A stretch of DNA of 64,000 nt, taken from positions 44,563,182 through 44,627,181 of the forward strand of contig NC_134982.1 of assembly GCF_965638725.1 (NCBI RefSeq), written 5' to 3'. The translations under genes and the position numbers were made by a program. Each line of letters starts with the position of its first letter. Position 1 is the stretch's first letter. The notes beneath the pieces were generated by a model that was given only the letters and a program-made list of their open reading frames with translations, searched no databases and was not told the origin of the DNA. Of this stretch, positions 1 through 13,400 are shown piece after piece. Source of the stretch: Aptenodytes patagonicus (lineage: Eukaryota > Chordata > Aves > Sphenisciformes > Spheniscidae).

Positions 1-273
1 TTATTTCTGCAAGGACATCCAGCAGATTAGGAGGAAAAAAAGGACAAGTAATGCAAAGTTTCAAGATTCGTAGGATACGAATCACAGGACCATGCTAATG
101 GTCTACTGTTCTCTCACCTTTACCATATATCTCTTTTGACTGGGCTATTAAATACTAATTATTTTTCTTCTCTGAAGTAAACAACTCCCATCTGTGATTA
201 TTTAACAGTATCATTAAATTTTGATAATTTCATCAATATTTGACTTGTGTGCGTTTTCACACTGATTGGAATT

Positions 274-308
274 CCCCCCCCCCCCAAAAAAAAAAAAAAA
301 AAAAAAAA
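274..308 (+). repeat. Homopolymer composite C12-A23
   Basis: C at 274-285 directly followed by A at 286-308. The A run could be an old poly(A) tail, but I see no element body upstream. Confidence 0.95.
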
Positions 309-1779
309 TCCCTGAGTCTCTTATGTGCCACTTTCATTTTAATTAGAGATTTAATGTCCTGGCAACATAATAATATATCTCCTTTGCCATGACTAAAATA
401 TATGATATAGTATAGAAGCATATTGTATCAACTATGCCAGAAGTATAACACATTTTCATAATAGGAAAAACAACCATAATTTATAAACCACCACTTTTGT
501 ATCACGGCTCACAATTTTGCTAGTCTTCTAAGTAGACCTCTTCAAAACAATTTCTAATGATCCAAACTAGAGTTTTATGGTCCCATTTTTTGGTCAGTCC
601 TGACATAATTTTTGTAGCTATGAAAGTTTAAATTCCATGTCTACTGTCTGTAAAACATTTTTCAGCCTCTGACAGGTAACTCTTGAAATTGCCTCCAGAT
701 GAATACTATCATTTTCAAGTAACATAAAAGTAATGTCCAGTATTTCCTTGCCTTTGCTGTTAACGTAGTGACCAATCATTACTCAGAATGCAAATTACCA
801 GATGCATCATATCAGGATTGTCAGAAGACTGAATTCTTTTGACAAAGGAACTAACGAAGCAGCACTTGGTTCTAGACCAGCACCGCTTGAGTATGGGGCT
901 CTCACCTGTACTGAGGTCCTCACTGACCTTGTATAAGACATTTCACTATTTTAAAAAGCAAAAAGAAATAGTTACAGGCTACTAGTGAAAAGCAAGAAAA
1001 AAATAATAAAAAATAACTAGTGTTTTCCAAGATGGGAAATAAATCAAGCACAATTCATCAAACAGCTGTGCAACTTGTCACTTGTTTGACTGGTTCATTC
1101 TGATTTTTCTCTGAAGAACCTGGAAAACATGGAAGAGGAGTCCATTTTGAAAGAGTTAGTCTGGGAGAGTTAGTCTTACTACCATGAGAAGTAGAAAAAT
1201 GAAGTAAGCAGGATAAGGTCAACACATTAACATTTACATGAATTCAGATCCCATATAACTTTAATCCTCTTCAGTGACAGGCAAACCATCGGAGGGGTGG
1301 AAATTAGACTTCAACATTAATTCAAAATGCCTGGTTTAACCTTTAGAAAATAATTCCATTTTCTCTTTCTTTCCCTTTCCTGTTCCCCTGTTTCCATACA
1401 CCACGAAGGCACTTTTCTGTTTCTTCAAAATTATCTATGTCTTTTTCAAGCTTTCATTCAAAATTTTGAGAAACTGCCCATGCACACTTTATGAGACCTA
1501 AAGTACACATGTGGGACTTAAACTTCTTTCAAACTCTCCATGCCTCTTTCCTGTAGACTTAGGAAGAATGAGTCAGGATTAGCTTCTATTCACCCAAAAT
1601 ACCAGTGGACAAATGTTAGCAGTTGCTGCCTAGGAGTTCCAGGTGAACTTTTCAGTAACAAATCACCTCACAACAGACAAATGGGACTAAAGTTACAAAG
1701 AAGGGCACTCACCAATTATTTTGGAAAGAGGAGTTAAGAATTACTGTTCCAATGGAGGAACAGAAAGCAGGTAGAAAGA

Positions 1780-1801
1780 GGGGGGGGTGGGGGGGAGGGG
1801 G
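1780..1801 (+). repeat. G-rich tract, quadruplex-capable
   Basis: G8-T-G7-A-G5 pattern: four or more G-tracts can be drawn, with one-base loops. Confidence 0.85.
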
Positions 1802-4084
1802 ATCCCAAATCTTAAGTAAATGGGACTTGAAAATATTTTAAAACAGTGAGAAGACTAAAGCTTTAGAAAGTATTTTATTTTGTATGGCTCCATGGGGCTA
1901 CCTAGGGCAACAATTGTCCTCCTCACAGGCATCCCTCACATTTCCCCAGGCAGGTGGGCTGCAGCTTGCAATGTCTAGAAAACTGCAGCTCTGGAAATGA
2001 TCAGTTTAAGTAATCTGGCTGTCCTAGATCAGCAGGATCATGATGAGATAACACAGTGTCTTGTCTCAGGCAGGACATCAAAGAGGGCAAAATATACTGC
2101 CCAAAAGGACTGAACGCACTCAGACCCAGACCCAAACTGGTAGGAGCCAGCTTGTCTTGCTGAGAGACAGTCTGCAAAGATGGAAATTTTGCCAATACGG
2201 CTATATCTCTATTCCTGACCACATCAGCATAGGTCCTTCTTCTTTTTTAGAAAGGATTTCTGTTTACCTTCATGTAGGTTAGTGTGAGAGCGCGTATGAG
2301 ACTGTATCACTCTCATAAACATAAAATATCTTAATAGCTTCAAAACAGCAAAACTTTTGTTAAAGACAAACATCTGCTATTTCTCTTTAGATAAGGCACT
2401 GCAATTGTACAGGTAGACAAAATGAGGATAGCTGATCCTTACATAGGACAAGACACAGAAACATTACTGAAGGCAAACACATGCAGGAGTTCTGGAAATG
2501 TGATCATGCTCCCCGAAAACACTAAACTCTTCATGCAGGGACTTCAAAGAACTCTTTCTCCTTCCCCCTCCATGCTCCCAACGGGAAAGTAAACTCACTG
2601 GGGTGGTGAGGGCCCAATGGGCACAAGTGGCAGTGAGCTCCAGGTTAGCCCATGGAAAAATCACAAGTGCTTTTGTATTTTTGTCCACCTGGCATCACCT
2701 CCAGGTGATGTGGAATGTCATGTGAAGCAGCACAACACTAAAGAAGTGGTTCTTAAACTCAAAGGTGCATGACAAGAAAAAAAAAGTCACAGATTCCAAT
2801 TCGATCTGTTTATTCCACTACATTTCTATTAAAAAAAAAGAAAAAAAAAATTAAAGCCTGAATCAAAGCAATCTTTCTTATTTTACTTGCTTCCATCATC
2901 ACTGCGGTCAGAGAAGTTCCATTCTTTTCATTTCTTGCCTGGCACCAACTTTCTTTATTTTAAATACAAACCACTAGAGTACTTGGTTGCCAAATTGCTA
3001 CATTTTTAAACATTCTAAATAGGACATTAGTTCATAGCATGAATGTTTTGAAATCTGATCAACAAGCCGTTTCTCAATACATTAAGCAAAGCAAGCAAAA
3101 TTAGGCTGTTTTATGTCAGGTACTTAGCACAAATCCCTTAATAATGTGTTTGAGTGCAGAAACCATTAATAAATGTGTAATTCCCTAAGACAGGCTTGAT
3201 TAATTAAGTCATATGTGTATCCTTCTAATTAAAAAAAGAACATTAGGCAGATGAGTGGAATTTCTGACTACAAAATTCAAAGGCTGTTTTGCTTTTATTT
3301 GAACAACGAAAGAAAAGCTGCTTGTTAATATAGCTGCCAAAAAAGCAGCAAGAGTGCTGACACAACCCCCCCAAACTCTGACTTATTCAAAACAACTAAG
3401 TATTTATTCGCTCATTTGTAGTCCAATTTTTAATCAGGTAGCTACTTCATTAATCCAGGCAGTTCAGATTACAAGGGCAGCTGGCACTAATGTATACATA
3501 AGTAGATGATATGTGGATTGCATTTATTCTCAAGTAAATTGTCTAAAACAAAAGCCTTAGAGGTTTTTGAACTCTCAGGGAGAACTATTTTATGAAAAAA
3601 TAACAGTCTAATGGTCAGGTCCAGATTCTTCCCAAGCACTTGCTTTACTATTGTGTGGACTGCAAATTTTGGTATTCTACCATAATTTGCAGCAACACTG
3701 AACTAATAACTATTTTTAAATGCATGGCTCTTCTGTTAAAACAATTAGCTTTTTGAGGTTCCTTTTTAAAACAAGTAAACAAAAATGGAAAGAACAGAAA
3801 ACATAATGTTTTGAGACATAACAGAACATAAAAAATTCTGCTAAGCTAACAGATACTGTTAAGCATAACAATTTTGCCAAGGTTATTTTCACGGATAAGT
3901 AGGATTGATAACAGACAGCACCATTTGGTATAACAATGCTAGTGGATAAGCCCCACACGGTAAGGTCTTAGTCTCAGAAACAGGAACCTGTTGAAGCTAA
4001 AAGGGTAAAGTTAGTGGCCTGTAGGTAGGCAAACCTGGTACCTGTCCAGCACAGAAAACAGACTGATCTGCAGGATTAGTCCCA

Positions 4085-4173
4085 GCTGGGGAAAGGACTC
4101 CACTGCTTTGAGCAGGGGGTTGAACTAGATGATCTCCAGATATATCTTCCAACCTAAATTATTCTGTGATGTG
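4085..4173 (+). mobile_element. CR1 3'-end remnant, plus orientation
   Basis: Contains TTTGAGCAGGGGGTTGAACT, AGATGATCTCCAGA, CTTCCAACCTAAATTATT and TCTGTGATGTGA, the classic CR1 3' UTR end with a degenerate octamer tail. Upstream similarity fades quickly. The copy is old and diverged. Confidence 0.85.
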
Positions 4174-7100
4174 AACCCTTGAGGCACTGACCTACTTACA
4201 GGAACACAACGTCCTATGGCTGTTTAATTACAGGGAAGTGCTTTGATTTTGATGAGAAAACAACCAGGTGTCTGAGAGCAAGAGTGAAAACAGTAGGCAA
4301 CAATGAGTAAGCAGTAGCAATTGATAGATTTGATATAGGTTTGACAAAATACACTGCATTCATGGGACAGGGAGGGGAGGGGAAAGCAGAAACAAGGGCA
4401 CAGGAGTGATTTGACTAAGATCTGTCAGCGTCCCAAGAAACATCATTGGTGCTCAAAATAGCTGACAAAGTTGGCCTGAATCTGCTGACCTGAAAGACGC
4501 TAAAAGTCAGACACCAGATTCAGTTATAAAGCCACTGAATTGGTTTCTCCAAAACCAACTGATGATTCAAAGGGATTAAGTCTTTTAATTCTTCAGCTGC
4601 TATATCCTAGACCATCAACATAAGCAACACTCTACAATAACAAGCAGACCAGCTCAACATAAAATCAGCCAGGCAGCTGCTGTATGTAGTCCTAATTGGT
4701 TGGTACAGCCAGATTTCCAGGCCTTATGCCTAGGCAATTAAATAACTCTCAACAAGAGTGACAAGAGTGAAAGAAGGCCCACCATGACTGTTAGTCTTTC
4801 CCCTAGGTCTTCATCTAAAAAAGAGTTGGCTGCAACCACTGAGAGAGTGGTCTGAAGCTTAGACAGACAGGCTGAGTCTGCAGCTATGAAGAAGCCAGTA
4901 TATTACTACCACATCAATGAGTGCAAGATGACTTGCTACACTGGATATGTTAAAGAGGTTACATGAGGGAGCAACTTTTGTGCAATCTGGAGTGTGACTG
5001 AATTAAGCAGCAATCCACTTTATTAGACAAGTAAGAACTGCATACAGCCCATCATTTCAGTCCCAACTCCCAAATTTGGCTTACACAGCACCTGTGGAGA
5101 GGCACACAAGGAGAGGAAAAAGATTTATCTGCTGTACCACTTCTCTGGGACGGGTGTTTATGTGAACACATGAGATTTCCAGAGACAATTCACAGACCTT
5201 CAAGAACTAAATTCCAAGGCAATGCAATTGGCACCAGTAGTCTCCTTGACTTGAGGGGAAGTCTGAGATTTCCACATAGAGAGAGATGTTTAAGTACCTC
5301 TATCCAGAAAGACATACAGCACTGCACTTACCCTTGTCTGCTTTTGCCATAACATTTATGCAGGCATCTATCAGACTCTCTGCTTAGTAGACTGATACAA
5401 GGCTACCACTCTTCAAAAATCCAGAAAAGAAGACTTAAACCAACAAGACATCTAGCATGAGACAAAAAATCCTGTTCCTAAAAGGTTAGAGAATTACGGC
5501 AGATCTACAGAGACAAGATGCTGGAACGGACCAAAAAGAACATGTACAGTAAAAGTCTGGTTGGAAAACATTTAAATCAGGAGATAGGAAGTGTTGTTAT
5601 GAGAATCAGACTTGAAAGTTGCTTGCCTGATGGCAAGGTCAATAAATATGATAGGAATGACAGCGAAAACAAACACAATCAGTCTAGATTTAAGTGTTTA
5701 GTAGTAAATCCTGCTAAAAAATGGCTCCAGCTTGGCCACAGCTGGAGACAAGAAAGAGAAAATAAGGTTTCCATATTCTAAAGGGGTCTGAGTTTAATGG
5801 AAATTATTTTTGGCATGGGAGGAAGAAACATCCATCTTACAGATCAGCCACCTTTTCCACCAGTCTTGCTTTCCAAAACAACTCAAATTCTTAGTGCCTT
5901 CCTGGACTGTAATTAATTCCATGCAATCATTTCTTCCTTCTAGGAAAACTACCTTCTTTCTAAAAGTTAGTTATGAGCATGGTTTCTCCTGTTGTTCTGA
6001 GCCCTCCGTCACAAGCCCTCCTTGTGCTGTCTCCCATGCCCTTTGTGTGCTGCCCTCCACCCTAGAAGATCTGCCAAGCTTAGTATGCTCTCAGGAAGAT
6101 AGAGTCTCTCTCATGCCCCACTCACCAAATTCTTCCTTTCCTCTCCTTCTTTCTACTGTTCCATCCACAACCTTGTCAAAGGCCTACATATTTTGTTTTG
6201 CTGTTTTGGGTTGTGGGGGTTTTGTTTGGAGGTTTTCTGAGAAAAAAACATATTAATCAGTTATACAGTGTATTGTATGCATGAAAATGAGAGGTAGAAT
6301 GGCCTGGAACTGGACAGTTTGACTGATGAGGCTATTTCTGATTTAAATGATTTCAGAATGTGATTGAAGTCATCCTGATATCTAAATGGAAATCAAGATC
6401 AGGCCTTGCTCTGCAGACAGGCATTGCGAAATCTCCAGTAGGTGGATTTTTGTCAATATTGTTAGTTTTCCCTGAGCATTTGTTTTCTGCTATTGCATGC
6501 CCTTGGCTCCTAGCTGCCAATACACTAGGGTGCATGTATATTCCCTGAAGATCATCATTGTATCACAGCTCATCTTTCCTTGGGACTCAAGTCAGATTGA
6601 CATCCAGTCCGCATGGTTTAATCTTTTAAGGTTAAACATCACATCACACTAATTAAAAAAAAAAAACACAAGTGTTGATATACATAAGAAGTTTTCCTCT
6701 CCTTCAAAACCTTCCTCCCTCCACTGTTTCTCTCATTTGCTCTCCTGGATCAAAAAGCTAAGAAACCTGGACAATTTGAGAATACATCTCAAAAGAAAGC
6801 ACTGCATGTTCCTTTCTGTTTGTTTGGGGGTTTTTTGTCTTATTTTTCTGCTTTGTAGAAAATGCTTACAGTCCAAATATACCCTCCAGGAGACAAAAAT
6901 GGCTCTTGTTTTTCCCTTTCCTATAAACATATAGTAAAACAGCATCTAGACTACGTGTGCTGACATACTTCAAAAACAAGGGAAAAATATTTGGCAGTTT
7001 TCAACTTTACTAAAAATAGTACCACTGTCTTTGTAAGGCCCCACTCTGGTGGATCTCAGGGACAGATGATGGAGCATGGCCTTCCAGAGACAAGTTTCCT

Positions 7101-7256
7101 CAACAATTACATTTTCCTCCCTTGTACACAATCCCCGTGTTATTAAAAGTTTGCAGACCATTCGCTGCAGGAGACAAGGGCACAGCCAATTCAGACCGAA
7201 GCCTGGAACGGGGATAAACACTGAAATTCTGGAACCCACCTAATGGCCAAGGGTCT

Positions 7257-7405
7257 GGAGCCAGGGCCAGGATACAAGCCGAGGCTGAAGCCAAAGACAG
7301 GAACCGAACAAGCTGCCAAGAGGCAGGAACCAGAGCCAGGATATGATCCAAGGGTTGGGAGCCAGAGCCAAGATGCAAGCCAAAGGTCAGGAACAGCTGC
7401 CAGGG
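7257..7405 (+). repeat. Degenerate minisatellite of about 32 bp
   Basis: Related units start near 7257 (GGAGCCAGGGCCAGGATACA), 7287 (GAAGCCAAAGACAGGAACC), 7326 (GGAACCAGAGCCAGGATATG) and 7358 (GGAGCCAGAGCCAAGATGCA), a spacing of about 30-39 bp. The block stays open in frames on both strands, but nothing about it looks coding. Confidence 0.6.
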
Positions 7406-10400
7406 GCTTGGATCAACAACAGGCTTCAACCATTCAACAGCTGAAGAGCAAATGCAGACACCACTTTAACGCCCAGCAACTAACTACATGGGATGGCCAC
7501 ACGTGTTGACTGTGCTGCTGAAAAGCACCAGGCCTCCCTCACCCAGCAATTTCTAACAGGCCCCAGCTAGCACTGAACTCAGGCCAAACCCAGCAGTCCA
7601 GACCCAAATAAGCTGCAAACTATTGCATCACAGCTAAGTATCAGTACTGGGGCAAGAGGTAAGGTCTGAAAGTAGCATCACAGTTTTCTTGCTCCCATAA
7701 GCCTGAATCAGCCTGATAACATGGTTCATTACACATAACACATGCCTGTGGTGCTGCATCCTTGTGCCTTTGGCAGCGTGAGCTGCAACATACATTACTG
7801 CTACTGTGCATCAGGAAATGGGATGGCTAGATGACCAAAGTGGAGATTGAAACACAGAAAAGTTACATGTACAAAACTACCTTTTGAGGTTAGTTTCAAA
7901 AAACTTGTGGCGCTGAAAACAGATATTCCAGTAAAGCCAGCTGGAAAGCTGGCCCCTTTACCAATAATCAGGCTGTCATACTTGCTAAAACAAAATTTAG
8001 GAGAAAAGCCAATGTATAAATACATCCTTGTGCACAGCCACAGACAAATAGCCATAGTGTCATAAGTAACTCACTCTCTCCTATAAAGTCTATAGAGTCT
8101 GAACTGAGCATTAGAAGCTTCTGAAATCAGAGCGAGTGACCAGCATGAAATATCTTATCACAATCTTTGGCGGGCAAGGGAAAGGAAAACCATTAATTGC
8201 ATCCAAGCTGTAGATGTAACAAGAGGGCTTATCTAAACCAGTAAGCTAATAAGACCAAGTGGTGGAGGAATGAACCAAGACACATGATCAGAGCCCACTG
8301 CACTGACACATCCAAAGCTCATTCAACTAGAATTAGAAGCACTGATAAAATAGAGTTGTCTAATTTGGCCCGATTAAATACCTGGCATTTCCCAAAACTT
8401 TATCCTCTCTGTATCATGTTTCAAAACAAGTTTTAGTGAGATGCATACACTTTTCCTTCAAAATAGTCTTCAATTTTTATTTCTGCAGATGCCAAATTAC
8501 AGGCTGCATAGCAAGAAACAAGTTTTACATTATCAGCATCCAAAATCATCAAGAGTCATGGTCTTCATTCTCTTCCACATTTGCATTTTACACCCTGCTG
8601 ACCCAGGTCAGGTAAATGCCTGCTTATGAAGGAAAAAGGTGATGTTTTCAGTCCATTGTCTTTACAAAGAGTTTGTAAATGCAAGAAAAGGTGAATTAAG
8701 TTTTGTTTAGAGTTTATAGTAGCTTCTAATCTTTGCACTCATTATAAACATGTATGTATACGCATATGAAAAACTCTAAGAGGTGGGGGACAGGAAAGGG
8801 CTCCCTGGGTAGGAAGAAGGTGAGTGGTAGGATTGTGCACTGGGATTTATAACAAAGGCGAGTCCAACAAACCTATATTCATCTTTGTTATTTGACATGG
8901 CCCTTCTTTGTCATAGACAATACACATGATGTCCCTATGTTGTTATATGATGTCATCAAATTCAAACTCATCTACAGACATTCTTTTAAGAGTGTGTGTG
9001 AGTGGTTTTGGTGGAGGAAAGGAAAAAGAGGAGGGCAAAAATGAAGAGGAAAGACATTTTGTTCAGGTTTGCTTGTAAAGAATCACACCGCCAAAACATA
9101 GATGAGCTTCCTTTCTAGATGAAATAAGTTTGTGATACTAATATTTCCCTTTGCCAGAATCTCTGTAGGTGCATCTACTCCTAGCTATAGTCCGAAGATT
9201 GATCATTATTTTTTAAATAAAAAGCTATTTTTGGAAAGCATCAACATTCCCGAGGGATTACAAAATCTGCACCTTGGTATTTGAGCCCAACTCAATTTCC
9301 CTTGGACTGGGAGAGTGGAGCATGAGTCAATGATCTCAATGAACTGCATACTGAAGTTGCAGGCTAAGAGAAAGGGAAACCAAAATAACAGATGTATAGA
9401 TTGTTCTAGGAAAATCTCATCGCTGACATGATGAGATGAAGAAATAATAGACTTCAATGAGCTTAGAGATTGCCCCATTTTATTGAGTTTAAGTTTACCA
9501 CAGTATTATTTTTAAGGAGGTAGGATAAGGAAAAAAGAAAGTATGATACATGGTTTCTAAATGTTTTAAAGTATATTAACAAGTGCAAGTGATAGGACAT
9601 ACCAATCCAAACCTCTCAAATAATGGCTGTTTCTCTAATCTGTTAAAGACATCAATACTCAGACTTCAGGACATTTAAATCTTTAGGCTTTCATCTGGCT
9701 GTCCTCACCAGGAAATCAGCACATACTCTAAGACAAGCTTTCCTCGGTGAAAGAGGCTGTGAAATGATAGCAGAGGGATTTCCAGCTAAAAGCCAGGGGG
9801 GAAGCGGGGAGGGGGGAGAGAGAGCAATCCCTCCTCTAATTTCTGTGGGAACTGTGCTGGGCGTAATATTTCTCACCACTGCTCAGATACCATTACTGAC
9901 GTCCTTTTCTTTTCTTTTCTTGAAGGTCTAAACGTTTCTAGTAGAATATTGAAAAATATCTACTATCGGTAGTGGTAATATAATAATTCATAATGCATTT
10001 GTTACATAGATGTCAAGCATCTCCCAAACAAGATTGTTAAAACTTAATATGGGATTTTTTTTCAGACTAAAGAAATATCTACGCATTGATAGGGACAAGT
10101 CATCTGGAGTCGTTAATACACTTCAGAACAGCTAGAAACCAGTTACTTAGACCACCCCTAAAGCCAAGAAGAGTAAAAATAGCTTTTGGTCTGTTATTTA
10201 GCCTGAGGTCTAAAAATACTTTGTGACAAGGTTTTGACATATGTCCTACAAGTAGAAGCTCACTTCTCTACAGGGGAAGTACCTGGCTGCTATTAAAGCT
10301 GGATGGGTTGTTAACAACACAGGTGCCCCTGTAATTTCACAGCTGCCTGGAGGGTTCATCAGGTATCTCTTCACTTAAACATCAGCAAGTGCCTGGAGGC

Positions 10401-13400
10401 AAAACTATACGGAATGAAAAGGACTCTCCCAGGAAAGTAATTTCTTACTTGTAAATCCTACTAATTTATGACCCTGTGTTAATGCCTCAAGCTCTTTGAA
10501 GAACTATTACATAAATCTTTTTTAACTGCATTATCATCTCTTGCACACAAACCATAATTTATTCTAAGGACTTCAAAGGTCATCAGTTATCCTGGCTGCA
10601 GCTCCAGCCTGACATGGTAATCCATTAAAAACAGAGAGACTTTTCCCAACAAAGTTTTTCACTTTAAATTGCCAGATGACTGAAACTGTTAAGTGATCAC
10701 TCTCAGACAAATAGTCATCATATTTTTATCATCTTTAAAAGCTTCTGTTCAACTCTGCAGTCTATTAAGCCATCAGCCATCTTCCCCATGGCCTGTATTT
10801 TTCAAGAATTATACAATATCCTCATTATGATATGTTAATGTATATTTGTCCTTGATGAGTTCCATCCCCAGTACTATCCCAAACAAACTCTTAGAATGGA
10901 GCACACATCAGAGAAGAAGCTTCTGTTTTGTAAATATATTCAGAAGAAAGGCACCCTTTTCCAAGTATTTCAAGCAAGATTTCTGTGGTGTTCTAAAAAG
11001 ATCTGCCTGCTTCACATCTGTTTATACCCCTGGTTTGAATATCCTCTCTGTATCAAAAGGATAAAACTTCTGTAAAAATATTTTGAGTGTTTATCATAGA
11101 AAGTCCAAAAAACACCTCCAGAGGAACTGGAAAAATATACAACTAAAAGAAAAAGCAAACTAAAAAGGCTTGAAAGCAACTCAAACAAAGAGGGATTTAC
11201 CAAATGGAAAAGGCAGCTGTAATAGCTGAACTCTCTTTATCAGTATTCTAACAAATAACACCTCCTGTGCTTTAAATATTTAATGTGAAATCCATGGATT
11301 TATATAGCTTGCAAAATGCCAGAGGCTTATTATCTTTACAGATTGCATGACAGGAATATTCATATCATTTGATTCCACTATTTAAGACAACAGGAATTCC
11401 TCCAGGTGCTAATGGTAGATAACTTGTGTGCTGCTTCAATAATCTACTAATTATAGAATCCCTCAGGTAGAACAATGTCATTAATCTGATTAAATTATTT
11501 ATATTTCTGGAAAGCAAAATCTTATTAGGTCCTTGGCATTTGACTGTGTATATTATGCAGCTGTGTTTGTAGTTTATGGTGTGGAGGAAAAGGTCTGTAT
11601 TTTACCTAGCCATCACCACAGCTGGAAGAGGACCAAAGTGTCTTATATCCTAACTTAGAGTGCCATTCATAAATTCCAGGGCATGCTCTGCATTGCATAG
11701 GTTGTCCATTTAGAGCACTATAACACTTCTGAGTGAAGGTTTGTTGTAAGGCATTTATCAGGCACCGCATCTTCTCAAGAGCAATATAACGACAGATATG
11801 GATGGATTCTCGTCCACCCACTACAGGGTAACCATGTTAACACTAGTGAAATTATCAGACACACTAATGTAAGATCAGAATCAAATCAACTGCCATAATT
11901 AAAGTGAGGGTTGTTTTGTATTAAATACAGCAGGAAAAACACAAATGCAACATGTTTGCATAAAGCACAGTCAGATCCCACTTCAGTAGCTATGATTTTA
12001 AAACAGGAGGGAGCACAGGGGATCAGGAACTGATATCTACCTTGGCTTGTAACAACACATAATAGTGGCACTAAAACTACGTGCATTGTAAGTTAGCAAA
12101 ACCAGAAATTTTGCTAAGTACTTGCAGCACAGAAGATATTTTCTGCAGCAAGCATCTTCACATCACAGGGGGTAACATGTTGATTGTTCATAGATAAATG
12201 ACAAATTCCACTGTCATCTCTGTACACCGTTGCGCAGTATATCAAACTTCTATTCTGCCACACAGCTCCATTTGAAACTTATCTTCCTACGTTTGCATGA
12301 CAATTAGAACAACTGTAATCAACATAAAGATGTTCACATAGTAAAGAAATAAAACAAGCAGTACTTTTTAGTCATTTAAATATTAAGGTATTTAGAAAAC
12401 TCTTAAGGATATGATTTGATGTTGCACCTGTTTTAACTGCCATATCAGACAACTTACACGTACAATAATTTACAGAATACAAGCTGTCTCTCTAGGTCAT
12501 GGTTCTGCTAACATTTATTTACAGTCAACTTAAATTCACATACATTTAGGGCTAAGAATAGGCTTAAATGTTAGCAGTACCCCTTCAAGCAAAAGATTAC
12601 TGTTCTGCTTTTATAAAAAAATCAACTAGTATGATTGTTTAGCTTTTTGCCCTTCTAAACATCTAGAACATTTAAGTACAAAACAAACAGCATAGAAAAA
12701 GTTGAGAACACCAGTGTCCCATTGGGTGTATATTAAAATACATGATCTAACAGTCCCTTCTTTCTTTAGAAACCTATGAACTTTTACATTTTAGATTTTG
12801 GTATGAAATTCAGTTTTAAGACTAGAATTAACTCATACAGTACATAGTGTATGTAGTCAGCCACTCTAAATATTATAAAGCATTACAAGTCCTAACATTA
12901 CTGGATAAGCTACAGCCTTTTATTCCTTTATACAAATTACCAAAGACTCCTTCCAGTGCATTCCTGGCTACCTATCAAATGAAAAGGATATCTGGAAAGG
13001 GATTAGAAGGAGCAGTTTCACATATTCAGCTGATTCTTCTAACAAAAAATAATTTTGTTTTGTGAGTCATCTTACTTTCTGGCAACAACAACAAAAAAAG
13101 CGATAACACATTTCACCTCTGTCCTACGCAAATCTGGTCGTATAAAATGTAGGATGTTCATCACAGTGAAAGTGAGAAAGAAGAGTCCTCTCCACCCTCC
13201 AATAACAGCTCCTGCAATGAGTCATAGCAAAAAGACACCTTGCATAAAACACAGTATCTCTCTCGGGCCAAAATCTCTGCTAGTTGATCTGGCACAATAT
13301 AACTGAAATTAATTAACCAGCAATGATTTGTACCACAAGAAAGTTCAGTGCTCTTTTTATCAACAGGTTTCTGATGTGCTTCTTGAGAACAGACTTTCCC

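Noticed and set aside
5810..6256. 148-codon open frame on plus
   Set aside because: It is the longest unique-sequence frame, but there is no recognisable domain, its end is GT-rich simple sequence, and no splice-compatible partners were found.
11606..11821. 71-codon Cys-rich minus-strand frame with an AG upstream
   Set aside because: It looks exon-like at first, but the sequence before the AG is not pyrimidine-rich, no donor follows the frame and no domain is recognisable.
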